Origin: Microbulbifer sp. YPW16
GTDB lineage: Bacteria > Pseudomonadota > Gammaproteobacteria > Pseudomonadales > Cellvibrionaceae
NCBI RefSeq assembly: GCF_021290385.1
Contig: NZ_CP089928.1
Location: 3,738,001 to 3,802,000, forward strand
DNA length: 64,000 nt
Direction of reading: 5' to 3'
Part shown: positions 45,049 to 53,921 of the stretch, in pieces
How positions within the stretch are numbered: the stretch's first letter is position 1
Layout of the letters: each line of letters opens with the position of its first letter
The notes under the pieces: model-generated
Told to the model about the DNA's origin: nothing
Databases searched by the model: none
The model's input: the letters and a program-made list of their open reading frames with translations, nothing else
Position numbers and translations under genes: made by a program

Positions 45049-46653
45049 TCAGGGCGCGGTGATTTCGATCAGTGTGGGTGTATTGCGCTTGAGTGCCTGC
45101 GTTATTGCCTCTCCCAGCTGCCGGGGCTGCTCGATCCGGCAACCTTCAGCACCGAAGGATTTTGCCAGGGCGACGAAGTCCGGGGTAACCAGGTTGACGC
45201 CTTCCTGCGGTACTTTTGCCGCGTCCATGAAGTCGCGGATCTCGCCATAGCCGGAATTGTTCCAGACCAGGATCGGCAGGGGCAACCGCTGCTCGACGGC
45301 TACCGCGAGTTCGCCCAGGGTAAACATCAGGCCGCCGTCGCCGATCAGTGCAACCACGTCCCGGTCGCCGCCCAGGCGGGCGCCGATGGCCGCGGGCAGG
45401 GCGAAACCCAGGGTGCCGTAACCGGTAGTGCAGGTGATATGGCTGCGGGCGCTGTAGAGCGGCAGGGCATGGTTGGTGTTGTAGGCCAGCTGGGTGGAGT
45501 CGGTCACCAGCACACCGTCTTCCGGCAGCGCTGCACGCAGGGCCTCTACCCAGGTAAAGCGCTCCTCGGAACCGGGCCACCACTCATCGCGACAGGCCGC
45601 CAGCAGTTGGGCGACTTCCTGTTCCGCAGCCGCGCGGCGGTCCTGCTGGCCCTCCGGCAGGTGGTCAGAAAGCAGGCCCAGGGTGGCATCGGCATCGGCG
45701 CAGATGGCCAGGTCCGGGGTGGCGTTGCATACCAGCTGGGCCGGGTCGATATCCACGCGAATCAGTTTGCCCCGGAAGTCATAGTCTTCCCGGACCAGGT
45801 TGCGGTCGGTCTCCGCCAGTTCGGTGCCCACGGCGAGGACGACATCGGCATTCTCCACCCGCTCGCGTACACAGTTGAAGCTCAGGTTGGCGCCGCCACA
45901 GAGAGGATGGCGTTCGTCGACGATGCCCTTGGCGGCGAGCGACAGGAAAACCGGCGCCGCCAGCTGTTCCGCCAGCCGCGTGGCGCTGTCGGTGCACGCC
46001 TGGGCGCCACCGCCCAGCAGGATTACCGGGCGCTCGGCCCCGGCCAGGAGATCTGCGGCACTCGCCAGGGCATCTGGACCCGGTGCCGGTGCAGTGGCCG
46101 ACGGGCAGGCGCGGTAATCCTCCAGGCTGCCGGCCATGGGCGCCGGGAACAGGTCGATGGGAATTTCGATATGCACCGGTCCGGGCCGGCTGGAAGACAT
46201 CACCTGGAACGCGCGGGCAATGACCTCGGGGAGTTGGCCGGCGTCGGTAAGCGAGTGCTGCCAGATGCAGTAGCCCCGGCTCACATCGCTCTGGCGCGGC
46301 AGCTCGTGCAGCCGCCCGCGGCCCATGCCCAGGTCCTCGCGGCGGTTGACCGCGGAAATCACCAGCATGGGGATGGAATCGGAATAGGCTTGCGCCATCG
46401 CCGTGGCGGCATTGGTGAGGCCGGGCCCGGTGATCAGGAAGCAGACGCCGGGCCTGCCGGTGGCACGGGCGTAGCCGTCCGCCATAAAGGCGGCGCCCTG
46501 CTCGTGGCGCGGGGTCACGTGTTGCAGGTCACTGCCCGGCAGCCCCCGGTACAATTCGATGGTGTGGACACCGGGGATACCGAAGACTTTTTCTACCTGG
46601 TATTGACGCAGCAGGCGCATGAGCACCTGGGCACAGGTTGGCGCGGAGGACAT
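45049..46653 (-). CDS. aruI: Thiamine-diphosphate decarboxylase, AruI-like (5-guanidino-2-oxopentanoate decarboxylase)
   Basis: A 534-residue ThDP enzyme of the acetolactate synthase-like superfamily. The catalytic Glu51 is in PRHEQGAAFMADGYARATG, and the ThDP/Mg motif GDGGLMFTLGELAVAVEQRL ends with NNSGYGEI. The closest named group I recognise is AruI, which decarboxylates 2-ketoarginine in the arginine transaminase pathway of Pseudomonas. Biosynthetic acetolactate synthase is less likely because no small subunit follows. Substrate assignment is provisional. Confidence 0.7.
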   Translation of the reverse strand: MSSAPTCAQVLMRLLRQYQVEKVFGIPGVHTIELYRGLPGSDLQHVTPRHEQGAAFMADGYARATGRPGVCFLITGPGLTNAATAMAQAYSDSIPMLVISAVNRREDLGMGRGRLHELPRQSDVSRGYCIWQHSLTDAGQLPEVIARAFQVMSSSRPGPVHIEIPIDLFPAPMAGSLEDYRACPSATAPAPGPDALASAADLLAGAERPVILLGGGAQACTDSATRLAEQLAAPVFLSLAAKGIVDERHPLCGGANLSFNCVRERVENADVVLAVGTELAETDRNLVREDYDFRGKLIRVDIDPAQLVCNATPDLAICADADATLGLLSDHLPEGQQDRRAAAEQEVAQLLAACRDEWWPGSEERFTWVEALRAALPEDGVLVTDSTQLAYNTNHALPLYSARSHITCTTGYGTLGFALPAAIGARLGGDRDVVALIGDGGLMFTLGELAVAVEQRLPLPILVWNNSGYGEIRDFMDAAKVPQEGVNLVTPDFVALAKSFGAEGCRIEQPRQLGEAITQALKRNTPTLIEITAP

Positions 46654-47018
46654 ATCTGCTCGATTCCTTATTGGTGATTGGTATATGAAGTGGCAAGCAG
46701 ACTAGCGGCCCCCACCGGGGGGCGCAAGCGCCCGCAGACTCTGCACAAAGCGGGAGAAAATCACCGGATAATTGGGCTTTGCGCCCCGGCGCGAGAAGGA
46801 AAATCGCGCAATCGGGAGCAGCCGGGAAAAGGTGGCGCAGACGTTATAGACTAGCAGGGGAACCGCTGGGCAAGTTCACAGCCACTTTGCAGGCCCTGGA
46901 GCGTGCAGATCTGCGGAGCAGTGCGCAATGAATGGCGAGGTCCGTTGCAAGTGCTGCAACGCCGGGGCTTGTTCGGGGGTTCCCTACTTGAAGCACACCG
47001 GGAAAGGAAGAAAACTGG
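46654..47018. other. Intergenic region between aruI and pdxH, 365 bp
   Basis: Divergent upstream region for aruI (minus) and pdxH (plus). No ORF of note. A/T-rich bases at 46668-46690 probably hold the aruI promoter. An AAAGGAAG ribosome site stands before pdxH. Confidence 0.5.
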
Positions 47019-47654
47019 ATGGAAATTGATCAGTGGCGTCGGGAGTATGTCAGTGGCGGCCTGAGCCGTGGGGATCTGCGGGAAACACCGATAGAGCAGT
47101 TCGATAAATGGTTGCAGGAGCTGAGCCCGGCGGGTCTCAAGGATCCCAGCTCCATGAGCCTGGCGACGGTGGATGCCAGCGGCCGGCCATCGCAGCGCAT
47201 CGTATTGCTGAAGGGTTACGGGGAGCACGGCTTTACCTTCTTTACCAACCTGCAGAGCCACAAGGCAAAGGATATCGCCGCCAATCCCCAGGTGTGCCTG
47301 CTGTTTCCCTGGCACGCCCTGGATCGCCAGGTGATTGTTTACGGTCGCGCCGAGCAACTGGGCCGGCCCGAGGCCGAGGCCTATTTCAATACCCGCCCGC
47401 GGGACAGCCAACTGGCAGCCTGGGCCTCCCACCAGAGTGAACCGGTAGAGTCCCGCGACAAGCTGGAGAACGCGTTCCTGGAGGCCAGGGAGCGTTACCC
47501 GGAAGAGGTGCCGTTGCCGGACTACTGGGGCGGTTACCGGGTGGTGCCGGATACCGTGGAATTCTGGCAGGGCCGGGCCAGTCGCCTGCACGATCGCTTT
47601 GTCTATCGCCTGCAGGATGATGGCAGCTGGCAGGTGGAGCGGTTGTCACCGTGA
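47019..47654 (+). CDS. pdxH: Pyridoxamine 5'-phosphate oxidase
   Basis: A 211-residue FMN enzyme. RIVLLKGYGEHGFTFFTNLQSHKAKDI (parts: FMN binding), VCLLFPWHALDRQV, and the C-terminal dimerisation part ending VYRLQDDGSWQVERLSP match PdxH. It oxidises pyridoxamine or pyridoxine 5'-phosphate to PLP in the cytoplasm, thereby feeding PLP enzymes such as Kbl. Length is typical. The cupin gene overlaps its stop by four bases. Confidence 0.95.
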   Translation: MEIDQWRREYVSGGLSRGDLRETPIEQFDKWLQELSPAGLKDPSSMSLATVDASGRPSQRIVLLKGYGEHGFTFFTNLQSHKAKDIAANPQVCLLFPWHALDRQVIVYGRAEQLGRPEAEAYFNTRPRDSQLAAWASHQSEPVESRDKLENAFLEARERYPEEVPLPDYWGGYRVVPDTVEFWQGRASRLHDRFVYRLQDDGSWQVERLSP

Positions 47655-47938
47655 ACGGCGAGCCGCCTGATGTAGGCGCGCTGCGCGATGATTGGGCGCG
47701 GCGCGGATACTCCTTTGACTTGTGGACGGATCCTCCCGGGCAGCGCTGGGAGGATTTTGTCCACGATGTCGACGAATTACTGGTGCTGGCGGAAGGTCAA
47801 CTGGAAGTGGAAACCGGCGGGCGCACCTGGCAGCCCGCGATCGGCGAGGAAATCCATATCCCCGCCGGTGCCAGCCATTCAGTGCGCAATATTGGGGATA
47901 CCACCGCCAGGTGGTATTACGGCTACAGGAATAGCTGA
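47651..47938 (+). CDS. Cupin domain protein
   Basis: A 95-residue single-domain cupin beginning with GTG in the pdxH stop (GTGA). The conserved motif 1 resembles VDELLVLAEGQLEVETGG; motif 2 is GEEIHIPAGASHSVRNIG, with histidines likely to bind metal. The ligand is unknown. The overlap suggests translational coupling to pdxH. Confidence 0.75.
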   Translation: MNGEPPDVGALRDDWARRGYSFDLWTDPPGQRWEDFVHDVDELLVLAEGQLEVETGGRTWQPAIGEEIHIPAGASHSVRNIGDTTARWYYGYRNS

Positions 47939-48116
47939 TACGTCCCGCCCGCCTCTCGCGCTGTCTCTCTCCGGCCCCCTCCTCTCCGGTTGTTGCCGTC
48001 CCGGTGGCGACCAGTGACGCGATAATATACGCTTTAGCCCCTGTGCCCGCCCGTGAACCAGGTTGGCGCGGACGATGGACTGAACAAGCGAAAGAATAAA
48101 AACGGAAGATTTATCT

Positions 48117-49808
48117 ATGGCGGTAATCGGTATTGACCTGGGCACCACCAACAGCGCCTGCGGCATCCTTACGGACGATGGCGTGACACTGATTCCCAAC
48201 CGCCTGGGTGATCTGTTGACGCCCTCGGTGGTGGGTTTTGATGATTCCGGTGAGCTGGTGGTGGGCAGGACAGCGAGGGAGCGCCTGATCAACCATAGCG
48301 ACCGAACCGTTGCCGCCTTCAAGCGGTTGATGGGCACGGATCACAAGGTCAAGCTGGACCGGCAACTGTTCAGTGCCACCGAACTTTCCGCCGTGGTGTT
48401 GCGGGCCCTGAAAGAGGATGCCGAGGCTTACCTGGGTGAGCCTGTCACCGAGGCGGTCATCAGTGTGCCGGCCTACTTTAATGACAACCAGCGCCACGCC
48501 ACCAAGCAGGCCGGCGAGCTCGCCGGGCTCAAGGTGGAACGACTGATCAATGAGCCCACGGCGGCGGCCATTGCCTACGGCCTGCACGATCGGCGGGAGG
48601 GGAATTTCCTGATCCTCGACATGGGTGGCGGTACCTTCGATGTTTCCATCCTGGAGTTCTTCGACGGCATTATGGAAGTGCATGCCAGTGCCGGTGACAA
48701 TTTCCTCGGTGGTGAGGATTTTGTCGAGGCGATGATCGAGAACGTGCTCACGGAGCAGGGGATCGACCGACAGGCCCTGACGGCCCGGCAGCTGCAGAGC
48801 CTGTATATGCAGATGGAAACGGCCAAGCGCCGTATCAGCCAGAAGCCGGAGCAGGTGCTGGAGCTGGAACTCGGCAAGGGCAAGCTGGAATGGGTTGTTA
48901 CCGCTGAGTGGTTCGAGAAACTGAGCGCGCCGTTGCTGTTGCGCTCCAAGCGCCCGATCGAGCGCGCCATGCGCGATGCCAACCTGCCGCCCCAGAAAAT
49001 CGACGAGGTGGTGCTGGTGGGTGGCTCCACCCGCATGGCCCAGTTCCGCTCCCTGGTGGGCAGGATGTTCGGGCGACTGCCCTCCTGCCACCTGGATCCC
49101 GACACGGTCGTGGCGATGGGGGCGGCAATCCAGGCCGGGCTCAAGTCCCGCAGCGCGGCCCTCGAGGATATCGTGCTTACCGATGTATGCCCGTATACGC
49201 TGGGCACGGGGGTGCTTAACGAGGACAGCCCGGACCAGGGCGATTATTTCATGCCGATTATCGACCGCAACACGGTGGTGCCCACCAGCGTGGTGCGACG
49301 CGTGTGGACGGCCCATGACAACCAGGCCCAGGTAAATGTGAAGGTTTACCAGGGGGAAAACCGCCTGGTGAACAAAAATGTCTACCTGGGTGAAATGCAG
49401 ATTCCGGTACCCAGGGCCAGCAAGGGCGAGGAGTCCGTGGATATCCGCTACAGCTACGATATGAACGGGTTGCTGGAGGTGGATATCACCGTCACCTCCA
49501 CCGGCAAGACACACAATAAACTGATCGAGTTTGCCCCCGGCGCCCTGTCCGAAGACGAAATCCAGCGTTCCCGGCAAAAGCTGGCCGGGCTGAAGTTCCA
49601 TCCCCGGGAGGACGAGGAGAACCGCGCCCTGATTGCCCGCGGCGAGCGCCTCTATGAGTCCAGCCTGGGTGAAAAGCGCGAGCACTTGGCGCGGGTACTG
49701 GGGGAATTTGACCGGGTGCTGGACTCCCAGAACCCGGCGGAAATCCGTAAGGCCCAGTTGCAGTTGCGGGAGGTGCTTGATCGCCTGGACGGCGAGGACT
49801 GGATCTGA
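48117..49808 (+). CDS. hscC: HscC, Hsp70-family chaperone
   Basis: A 563-residue short Hsp70. ATPase motifs are GIDLGTTNSACGI at residues 4-16, INEPTAAAIAYGL, and the phosphate-2 loop LDMGGGTFDVSIL. GGSTRMAQFRSLV lies at about residue 302. The substrate-binding domain is short, as in E. coli HscC (556 residues), so this is not DnaK. HscC is an Hsp70 with a specialised partner. The next gene, overlapping by one base, encodes a J-like membrane protein, the expected co-chaperone. Confidence 0.9.
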   Translation: MAVIGIDLGTTNSACGILTDDGVTLIPNRLGDLLTPSVVGFDDSGELVVGRTARERLINHSDRTVAAFKRLMGTDHKVKLDRQLFSATELSAVVLRALKEDAEAYLGEPVTEAVISVPAYFNDNQRHATKQAGELAGLKVERLINEPTAAAIAYGLHDRREGNFLILDMGGGTFDVSILEFFDGIMEVHASAGDNFLGGEDFVEAMIENVLTEQGIDRQALTARQLQSLYMQMETAKRRISQKPEQVLELELGKGKLEWVVTAEWFEKLSAPLLLRSKRPIERAMRDANLPPQKIDEVVLVGGSTRMAQFRSLVGRMFGRLPSCHLDPDTVVAMGAAIQAGLKSRSAALEDIVLTDVCPYTLGTGVLNEDSPDQGDYFMPIIDRNTVVPTSVVRRVWTAHDNQAQVNVKVYQGENRLVNKNVYLGEMQIPVPRASKGEESVDIRYSYDMNGLLEVDITVTSTGKTHNKLIEFAPGALSEDEIQRSRQKLAGLKFHPREDEENRALIARGERLYESSLGEKREHLARVLGEFDRVLDSQNPAEIRKAQLQLREVLDRLDGEDWI

Positions 49809-51115
49809 TGAATCCCTGGCAGCTACTGGAAATTGCGCCTACCGGGGAAACCCGCACGATCAAGCGCGCCTATGCCAAAAAGCTCAAGCAAACCCGCCCG
49901 GACGAAAAACCCCACGAGTTCCAGCGGCTGCACGCAGCCTACAAGCAGGCACTGAGACTTGCCGCCGAACAAAGCCAGACTGATGCCTCTGACGGCAGCG
50001 GCCCTGGCGAAGTGGCTGCGGAAATGCAGCCTGAAGTTTCCGCTCCACTGGAGCCGCTGGCCGAGTCGACTGGTTCCGGAATAAATTCCGCTCCGGTGCC
50101 GGCCGCTGCCGAGCCAGGGAATCACGCTGGGACAGAACAGCAGGCATCGCATCAGCAGCCTGAATCGGCATCAGCTCAGGAAGAACCGGTTCCTGCGGCA
50201 GGATTGTCGCCATCCGTTGACGAACAGGAAGCGGAACAGCGGCGCAATGCCCGTATCGATGAATTTCACCGGGTGCTCGCGCAGGTTGACGCGGTACTGG
50301 CCGATCCCGCGCGCATCAACGCCAGGGCCAGCTGGCAGTTCCTGGCCGACAGCCCGTTTATCCTGGAAGAGGAATATAACTGGAACCTGGGCCTGGGGGT
50401 TTTCCAGCGTGTTGCCCGGTACTCGGTGGCCGTTGCCGGCTCGCAGCAGTGGTATACGGACAAACCCGAAATCGCCAGCGGGGTACTCCGGTATTGCGAT
50501 TCCCTGTTCGCCTGGTCCGAGGATCCCGCCGGCCTGCAGGAACAGTTTGATGCCGAATTGTTGAACGCGGTACTGCCCCGGCTCGATGGGGAAGAGACCG
50601 TGGCCGGTGATCCCCAGCGGGGATTGCGGGGCGGGCGCAAGCTGGTGCTGGAGTGGGCGACCCCGGAGGAGGAACGCTTCCCCGAATATTATTTTGGCAG
50701 CCTGCTCGCGCGGGCTTTTGCTGTATTGCTGGATGTTTTCCTGGTCTATGTTGCGCTAGGCATTATTACTTCTGCCGTCCTGATCAAGAATGGTGCCAGC
50801 GAAGGGGAGGCCAGCAGCGTGGCGTTGCTGGTTTCGGTCGCGGGTTACCTGGTGCTGGCCTGGCTGGCCGAAAGTTCCCGCTGGCAGGCTACACCCGGCA
50901 AGTTTCTGCTGGGCTATCGCGTCACCAACCGGCAGTTCCGGCGTATGGGCTATGGCCACGGGCTCTGGCGGGTCCTGAGCTTCTCCCTGACTGTGCCCCT
51001 GTACTGGCTCGCCTGGCTGGTGAACTGCTTCCTGAACGGCAATCTCCTGCACGACCGCCTCAGCCGCAGTTATGTAATCAACTGGCGCAAAAGCCGGGAG
51101 GAAGCCGGCGGATAA
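49808..51115 (+). CDS. J-like domain and RDD membrane protein, putative HscC co-chaperone
   Basis: A 435-residue protein. Residues 1-60 form a degenerate J domain (NPWQLLEIAPTGETRTIKRAYAKKLKQTRPDE, parts quoted). The HPD is replaced by RPD, as in the DjlB/DjlC group that partners HscC. A Pro/Glu/Ala-rich linker follows to about residue 140, then a helical region. The C-terminal RDD domain has about four helices (LLARAFAVLLDVFLVYVALG, SVALLVSVAGYLVLAWLAE). The start overlaps the hscC stop. A membrane-tethered HscC system is inferred. Confidence 0.7.
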   Translation: MNPWQLLEIAPTGETRTIKRAYAKKLKQTRPDEKPHEFQRLHAAYKQALRLAAEQSQTDASDGSGPGEVAAEMQPEVSAPLEPLAESTGSGINSAPVPAAAEPGNHAGTEQQASHQQPESASAQEEPVPAAGLSPSVDEQEAEQRRNARIDEFHRVLAQVDAVLADPARINARASWQFLADSPFILEEEYNWNLGLGVFQRVARYSVAVAGSQQWYTDKPEIASGVLRYCDSLFAWSEDPAGLQEQFDAELLNAVLPRLDGEETVAGDPQRGLRGGRKLVLEWATPEEERFPEYYFGSLLARAFAVLLDVFLVYVALGIITSAVLIKNGASEGEASSVALLVSVAGYLVLAWLAESSRWQATPGKFLLGYRVTNRQFRRMGYGHGLWRVLSFSLTVPLYWLAWLVNCFLNGNLLHDRLSRSYVINWRKSREEAGG

Positions 51116-51549
51116 CCGGCCGATTACCACCTACCAGTCAAAGGTGAACTGGCTCGTTAAGAGGGTTGACCGGTTGGTCCGGTCAGGGCCCGTAACGGCT
51201 CCACTTGTGCACCAAGAGCGCCCAGAAACCCCGCTCATCATAGCTCTCGCAAATAGGCGTTATTCACCATCCTGATGCCCGATTGGCCCGTTGCAGCCGG
51301 GCAAGCTCCCATTCCATGCAGACAGGACTTATTGCGTTAAATCGCCGTGATTTCTGGACAAAATTGCTTTCTCATCCGAATGACTGGTTGTAAGCTTTTG
51401 TCATCGTACGTTGTTGTCCTGGCGTGCGGTTAAAACAATATGCGGTCACTGGTCGAGTTCTCCGAACAATAAAAATAAAGGAGGCATGCAGTACGGTCGC
51501 AGTGCATCCGTTGTGGCGATAAAAATAAGTATTGCAATGGAGAGAGAAA
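51116..51549. other. Intergenic region upstream of the TonB receptor gene, 434 bp
   Basis: No gene seen. The right part (about 51340-51540) is A/T-rich and must hold the receptor promoter; no clear Fur box or -35/-10 pair was found. The ribosome site GGAGAGAG lies at 51539-51546. Confidence 0.5.
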
Positions 51550-53802
51550 ATGGGACGTCAGTTCAATTCGAGGAATGTATCCGCACTCGTTAGCGCATGC
51601 TCGGTAGCCACCCTGTGGTTTGCCAGCGGTATGTCCGCGCACGCTGCGGAGGGTGCAGTAGGCACCATCATGGAAGAGGTCCAGGTCACTGCCCGCAAGC
51701 GTGCCGAGGCCGAGCGCCTGCAGGAAGTGCCGGTGGCTGCGACAGCCTATTCCGGCGACCAGCTGGAGGCCTTGCAGACCAAGGACCTGCAGAGCCTGTC
51801 TTTTAAAATGCCCAACGTCCAGCTGGATGATGTGGGCACGGTCAAGAATACTGCCAACTTCACGGTGCGCGGGCTGGGTGTCAACAGCTCGATTCCCTCC
51901 ATCGATCCCACGGTCGGTGTCTTTGTCGACGGGATGTACATGGGGGTGAACGCGGGCGTCGTGACCGATATGTTTGACCTCGAGGGCATCGAGGTGCTGC
52001 GCGGTCCCCAGGGCCTGTTGTTTGGCCGCAACGTGACCGGTGGTGCGGTGGTGATCCGCACAGCTCGTCCCACCGAAGAATTTTCCAGCAAGTTCAAGTT
52101 GTCCACCACCGACAACCTGGACACCATTGCCGCAGCCACTGTGAATGGTGCAATTTCCGAGACGGTCAACGGCCGCTTTACCGCCTACTACAACAATGAC
52201 CAGGGCTGGTTCGAAAATGTCTACACCGGCAATGACAGTGCCGGTGCCTCGGACAGCTGGTTTATCCGCCCGAGCTTCAGTGTCGATATTTCGGAAACTG
52301 CCGAGTTGCTGGTGCGTATGGAGCACGGCAAGATGGATTCCGACGGTGTAGTGGCGCAAAACCGGGGTGCACTGGCAACCAATTTCCCGCTCTACCCGCT
52401 GTTCGGCGTGGATGTATCCGGCTGGGACAACAGTGATGACTCCTTTGAAGTGGCGCAGAACGAGGAGGGCTTCCAGGAGGATGAGTGGAGCCATGTGATC
52501 ACCGAGTTCAACCAGGATGTGGCGTTCGGTAACGGCACCATCACCAATATCCTTGCCTGGCGCGAATACGATGCCAACGGCACCGGCGATATCGACTCCC
52601 TGCCGATTACCGCCTTCCACGCCAACACCCGTGTCGACCAGAGCCAGCTGAGTAACGAACTGCGCTATGCCGGCCGTTTCGGTGCAACCTCCCTGACCAC
52701 CGGCCTGTACTGGTTCAACCAGGACCTGGAGTACTACGAAAACCGACTGCTGCCCCTTTCCGGACCTCCGGGGTCCGGCGGCTTCGACTGGACCGGCGGC
52801 GGTATCCAGGACCACGAAGCCCTGGGTATCTTTGCCCAGGCGGATGTTGACCTGAACGAGTCCTGGGTCCTGACCCTTGGTGGACGCTACTCGACCGAGG
52901 ACAAGGACGCGAAGATCGCAACCATTCCCGTGGATCTCTGTAGCCTCGACGGTTGTGTCGCCTACGATTTCGAGGATTCGGAAAGCTGGGATGCCTTTAC
53001 CCCGAAAGTGGGCCTGCAGTGGAACCTGTCGGACGATGCGCAGATTTACAGCTTCTGGACCAAGGGATTCCGCAGCGGTGGTTACAACATGCGTAACACC
53101 GGGCCGGGGGAACTTCCGGGGCCCACGGACCAGGAAGAGCAGACCAGCTTCGAAATCGGCGGCAAGGCCGAGTGGTTCGATGGTCGCCTGCGCACCAATA
53201 TGGCCCTGTTCCACAACACCATCGATGAGATGCAACGGGAAGAAAACCTGAGCAACCCGGTCGTGGGTGTGGTGCAGATTATCCGCAATACTGCTGATGC
53301 CACCATTCGCGGTGCGGAACTGGAGGCGATGGCGGCGGCGACTGATACGCTGCTGTTTACCTTCAATGTCGGTTACGTGGATGGTGATTACGACAGTGTC
53401 CGCGGCGATATCAGTGGTGACGGCCAGGTGAACAATGTGGACCTGGGGCTGGATATTCCGCGCCTGGCACCCTGGACCTACGGTATTGGCCTGGTCCACG
53501 ACCTGGACCTGGGGGCTGCCGGCACGCTGACCTCGCGAGTCAACTTCAACCACCGCGATGAAGCGCCCTACACCGACAATAACCTGGGCATGCTGTCGGC
53601 TGCGGATATGCTGGACTTCAGCTTCGGCTACACCCCGGATAGCGGTAACTACCGCCTGGCATTCTTCGGCAAGAATATGCTCGACGAGGTCACCGAGGGT
53701 AACAATACCCAGCTGCCCATCAACCTGGGCGGCCCGGGTGCCAGCTTTACCCCGCTGAACAAGGGCCGTGTGATGGGCGTGGAGTTGACCTACGACCTGT
53801 AA
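51550..53802 (+). CDS. TonB-dependent outer membrane receptor
   Basis: A 750-residue receptor. ATG 51550 has GGAGAGAG before it. A signal peptide ends near AHAAEG, a TonB-box-like MEEVQVTARKR follows, then the plug domain with VRGLGVNSSIPSIDPTVGVFVDG and VLRGPQGLLFGRNVTGGAV (parts quoted). The 22-stranded barrel ends with the typical aromatic last strand (GVELTYDL). It would take up a substrate too large for porins. The plug type is shared by many carbohydrate, siderophore and steroid/aromatic receptors, so the substrate is unknown. Confidence 0.9.
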   Translation: MGRQFNSRNVSALVSACSVATLWFASGMSAHAAEGAVGTIMEEVQVTARKRAEAERLQEVPVAATAYSGDQLEALQTKDLQSLSFKMPNVQLDDVGTVKNTANFTVRGLGVNSSIPSIDPTVGVFVDGMYMGVNAGVVTDMFDLEGIEVLRGPQGLLFGRNVTGGAVVIRTARPTEEFSSKFKLSTTDNLDTIAAATVNGAISETVNGRFTAYYNNDQGWFENVYTGNDSAGASDSWFIRPSFSVDISETAELLVRMEHGKMDSDGVVAQNRGALATNFPLYPLFGVDVSGWDNSDDSFEVAQNEEGFQEDEWSHVITEFNQDVAFGNGTITNILAWREYDANGTGDIDSLPITAFHANTRVDQSQLSNELRYAGRFGATSLTTGLYWFNQDLEYYENRLLPLSGPPGSGGFDWTGGGIQDHEALGIFAQADVDLNESWVLTLGGRYSTEDKDAKIATIPVDLCSLDGCVAYDFEDSESWDAFTPKVGLQWNLSDDAQIYSFWTKGFRSGGYNMRNTGPGELPGPTDQEEQTSFEIGGKAEWFDGRLRTNMALFHNTIDEMQREENLSNPVVGVVQIIRNTADATIRGAELEAMAAATDTLLFTFNVGYVDGDYDSVRGDISGDGQVNNVDLGLDIPRLAPWTYGIGLVHDLDLGAAGTLTSRVNFNHRDEAPYTDNNLGMLSAADMLDFSFGYTPDSGNYRLAFFGKNMLDEVTEGNNTQLPINLGGPGASFTPLNKGRVMGVELTYDL

Positions 53803-53834
53803 CTTCACCCATCCGCCCCGGATGGCATAAACTG

Positions 53835-53862
53835 AAAGCCCGGCACCTTGCCGGGCTTTTTT
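53835..53862 (+). terminator. Rho-independent terminator of the TonB receptor gene
   Basis: A perfect 11-bp stem AAAGCCCGGCA / TGCCGGGCTTT with a 3-base loop and a run of six T. Confidence 0.85.
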
Positions 53863-53921
53863 ATCGGTGCAATGTTGTTACCGTCATTTCCACCAGAAAC
53901 ATACGGAAAACAGAGGTTCTG

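Noticed and set aside
48111..49685. Long minus-strand frame (524 codons) opposite hscC
   Set aside because: Antisense to a well-conserved Hsp70; no recognisable domain.
51430..53808. Long minus-strand frame (792 codons) opposite the TonB receptor gene
   Set aside because: Antisense shadow; the plus strand has signal peptide, plug and barrel features.
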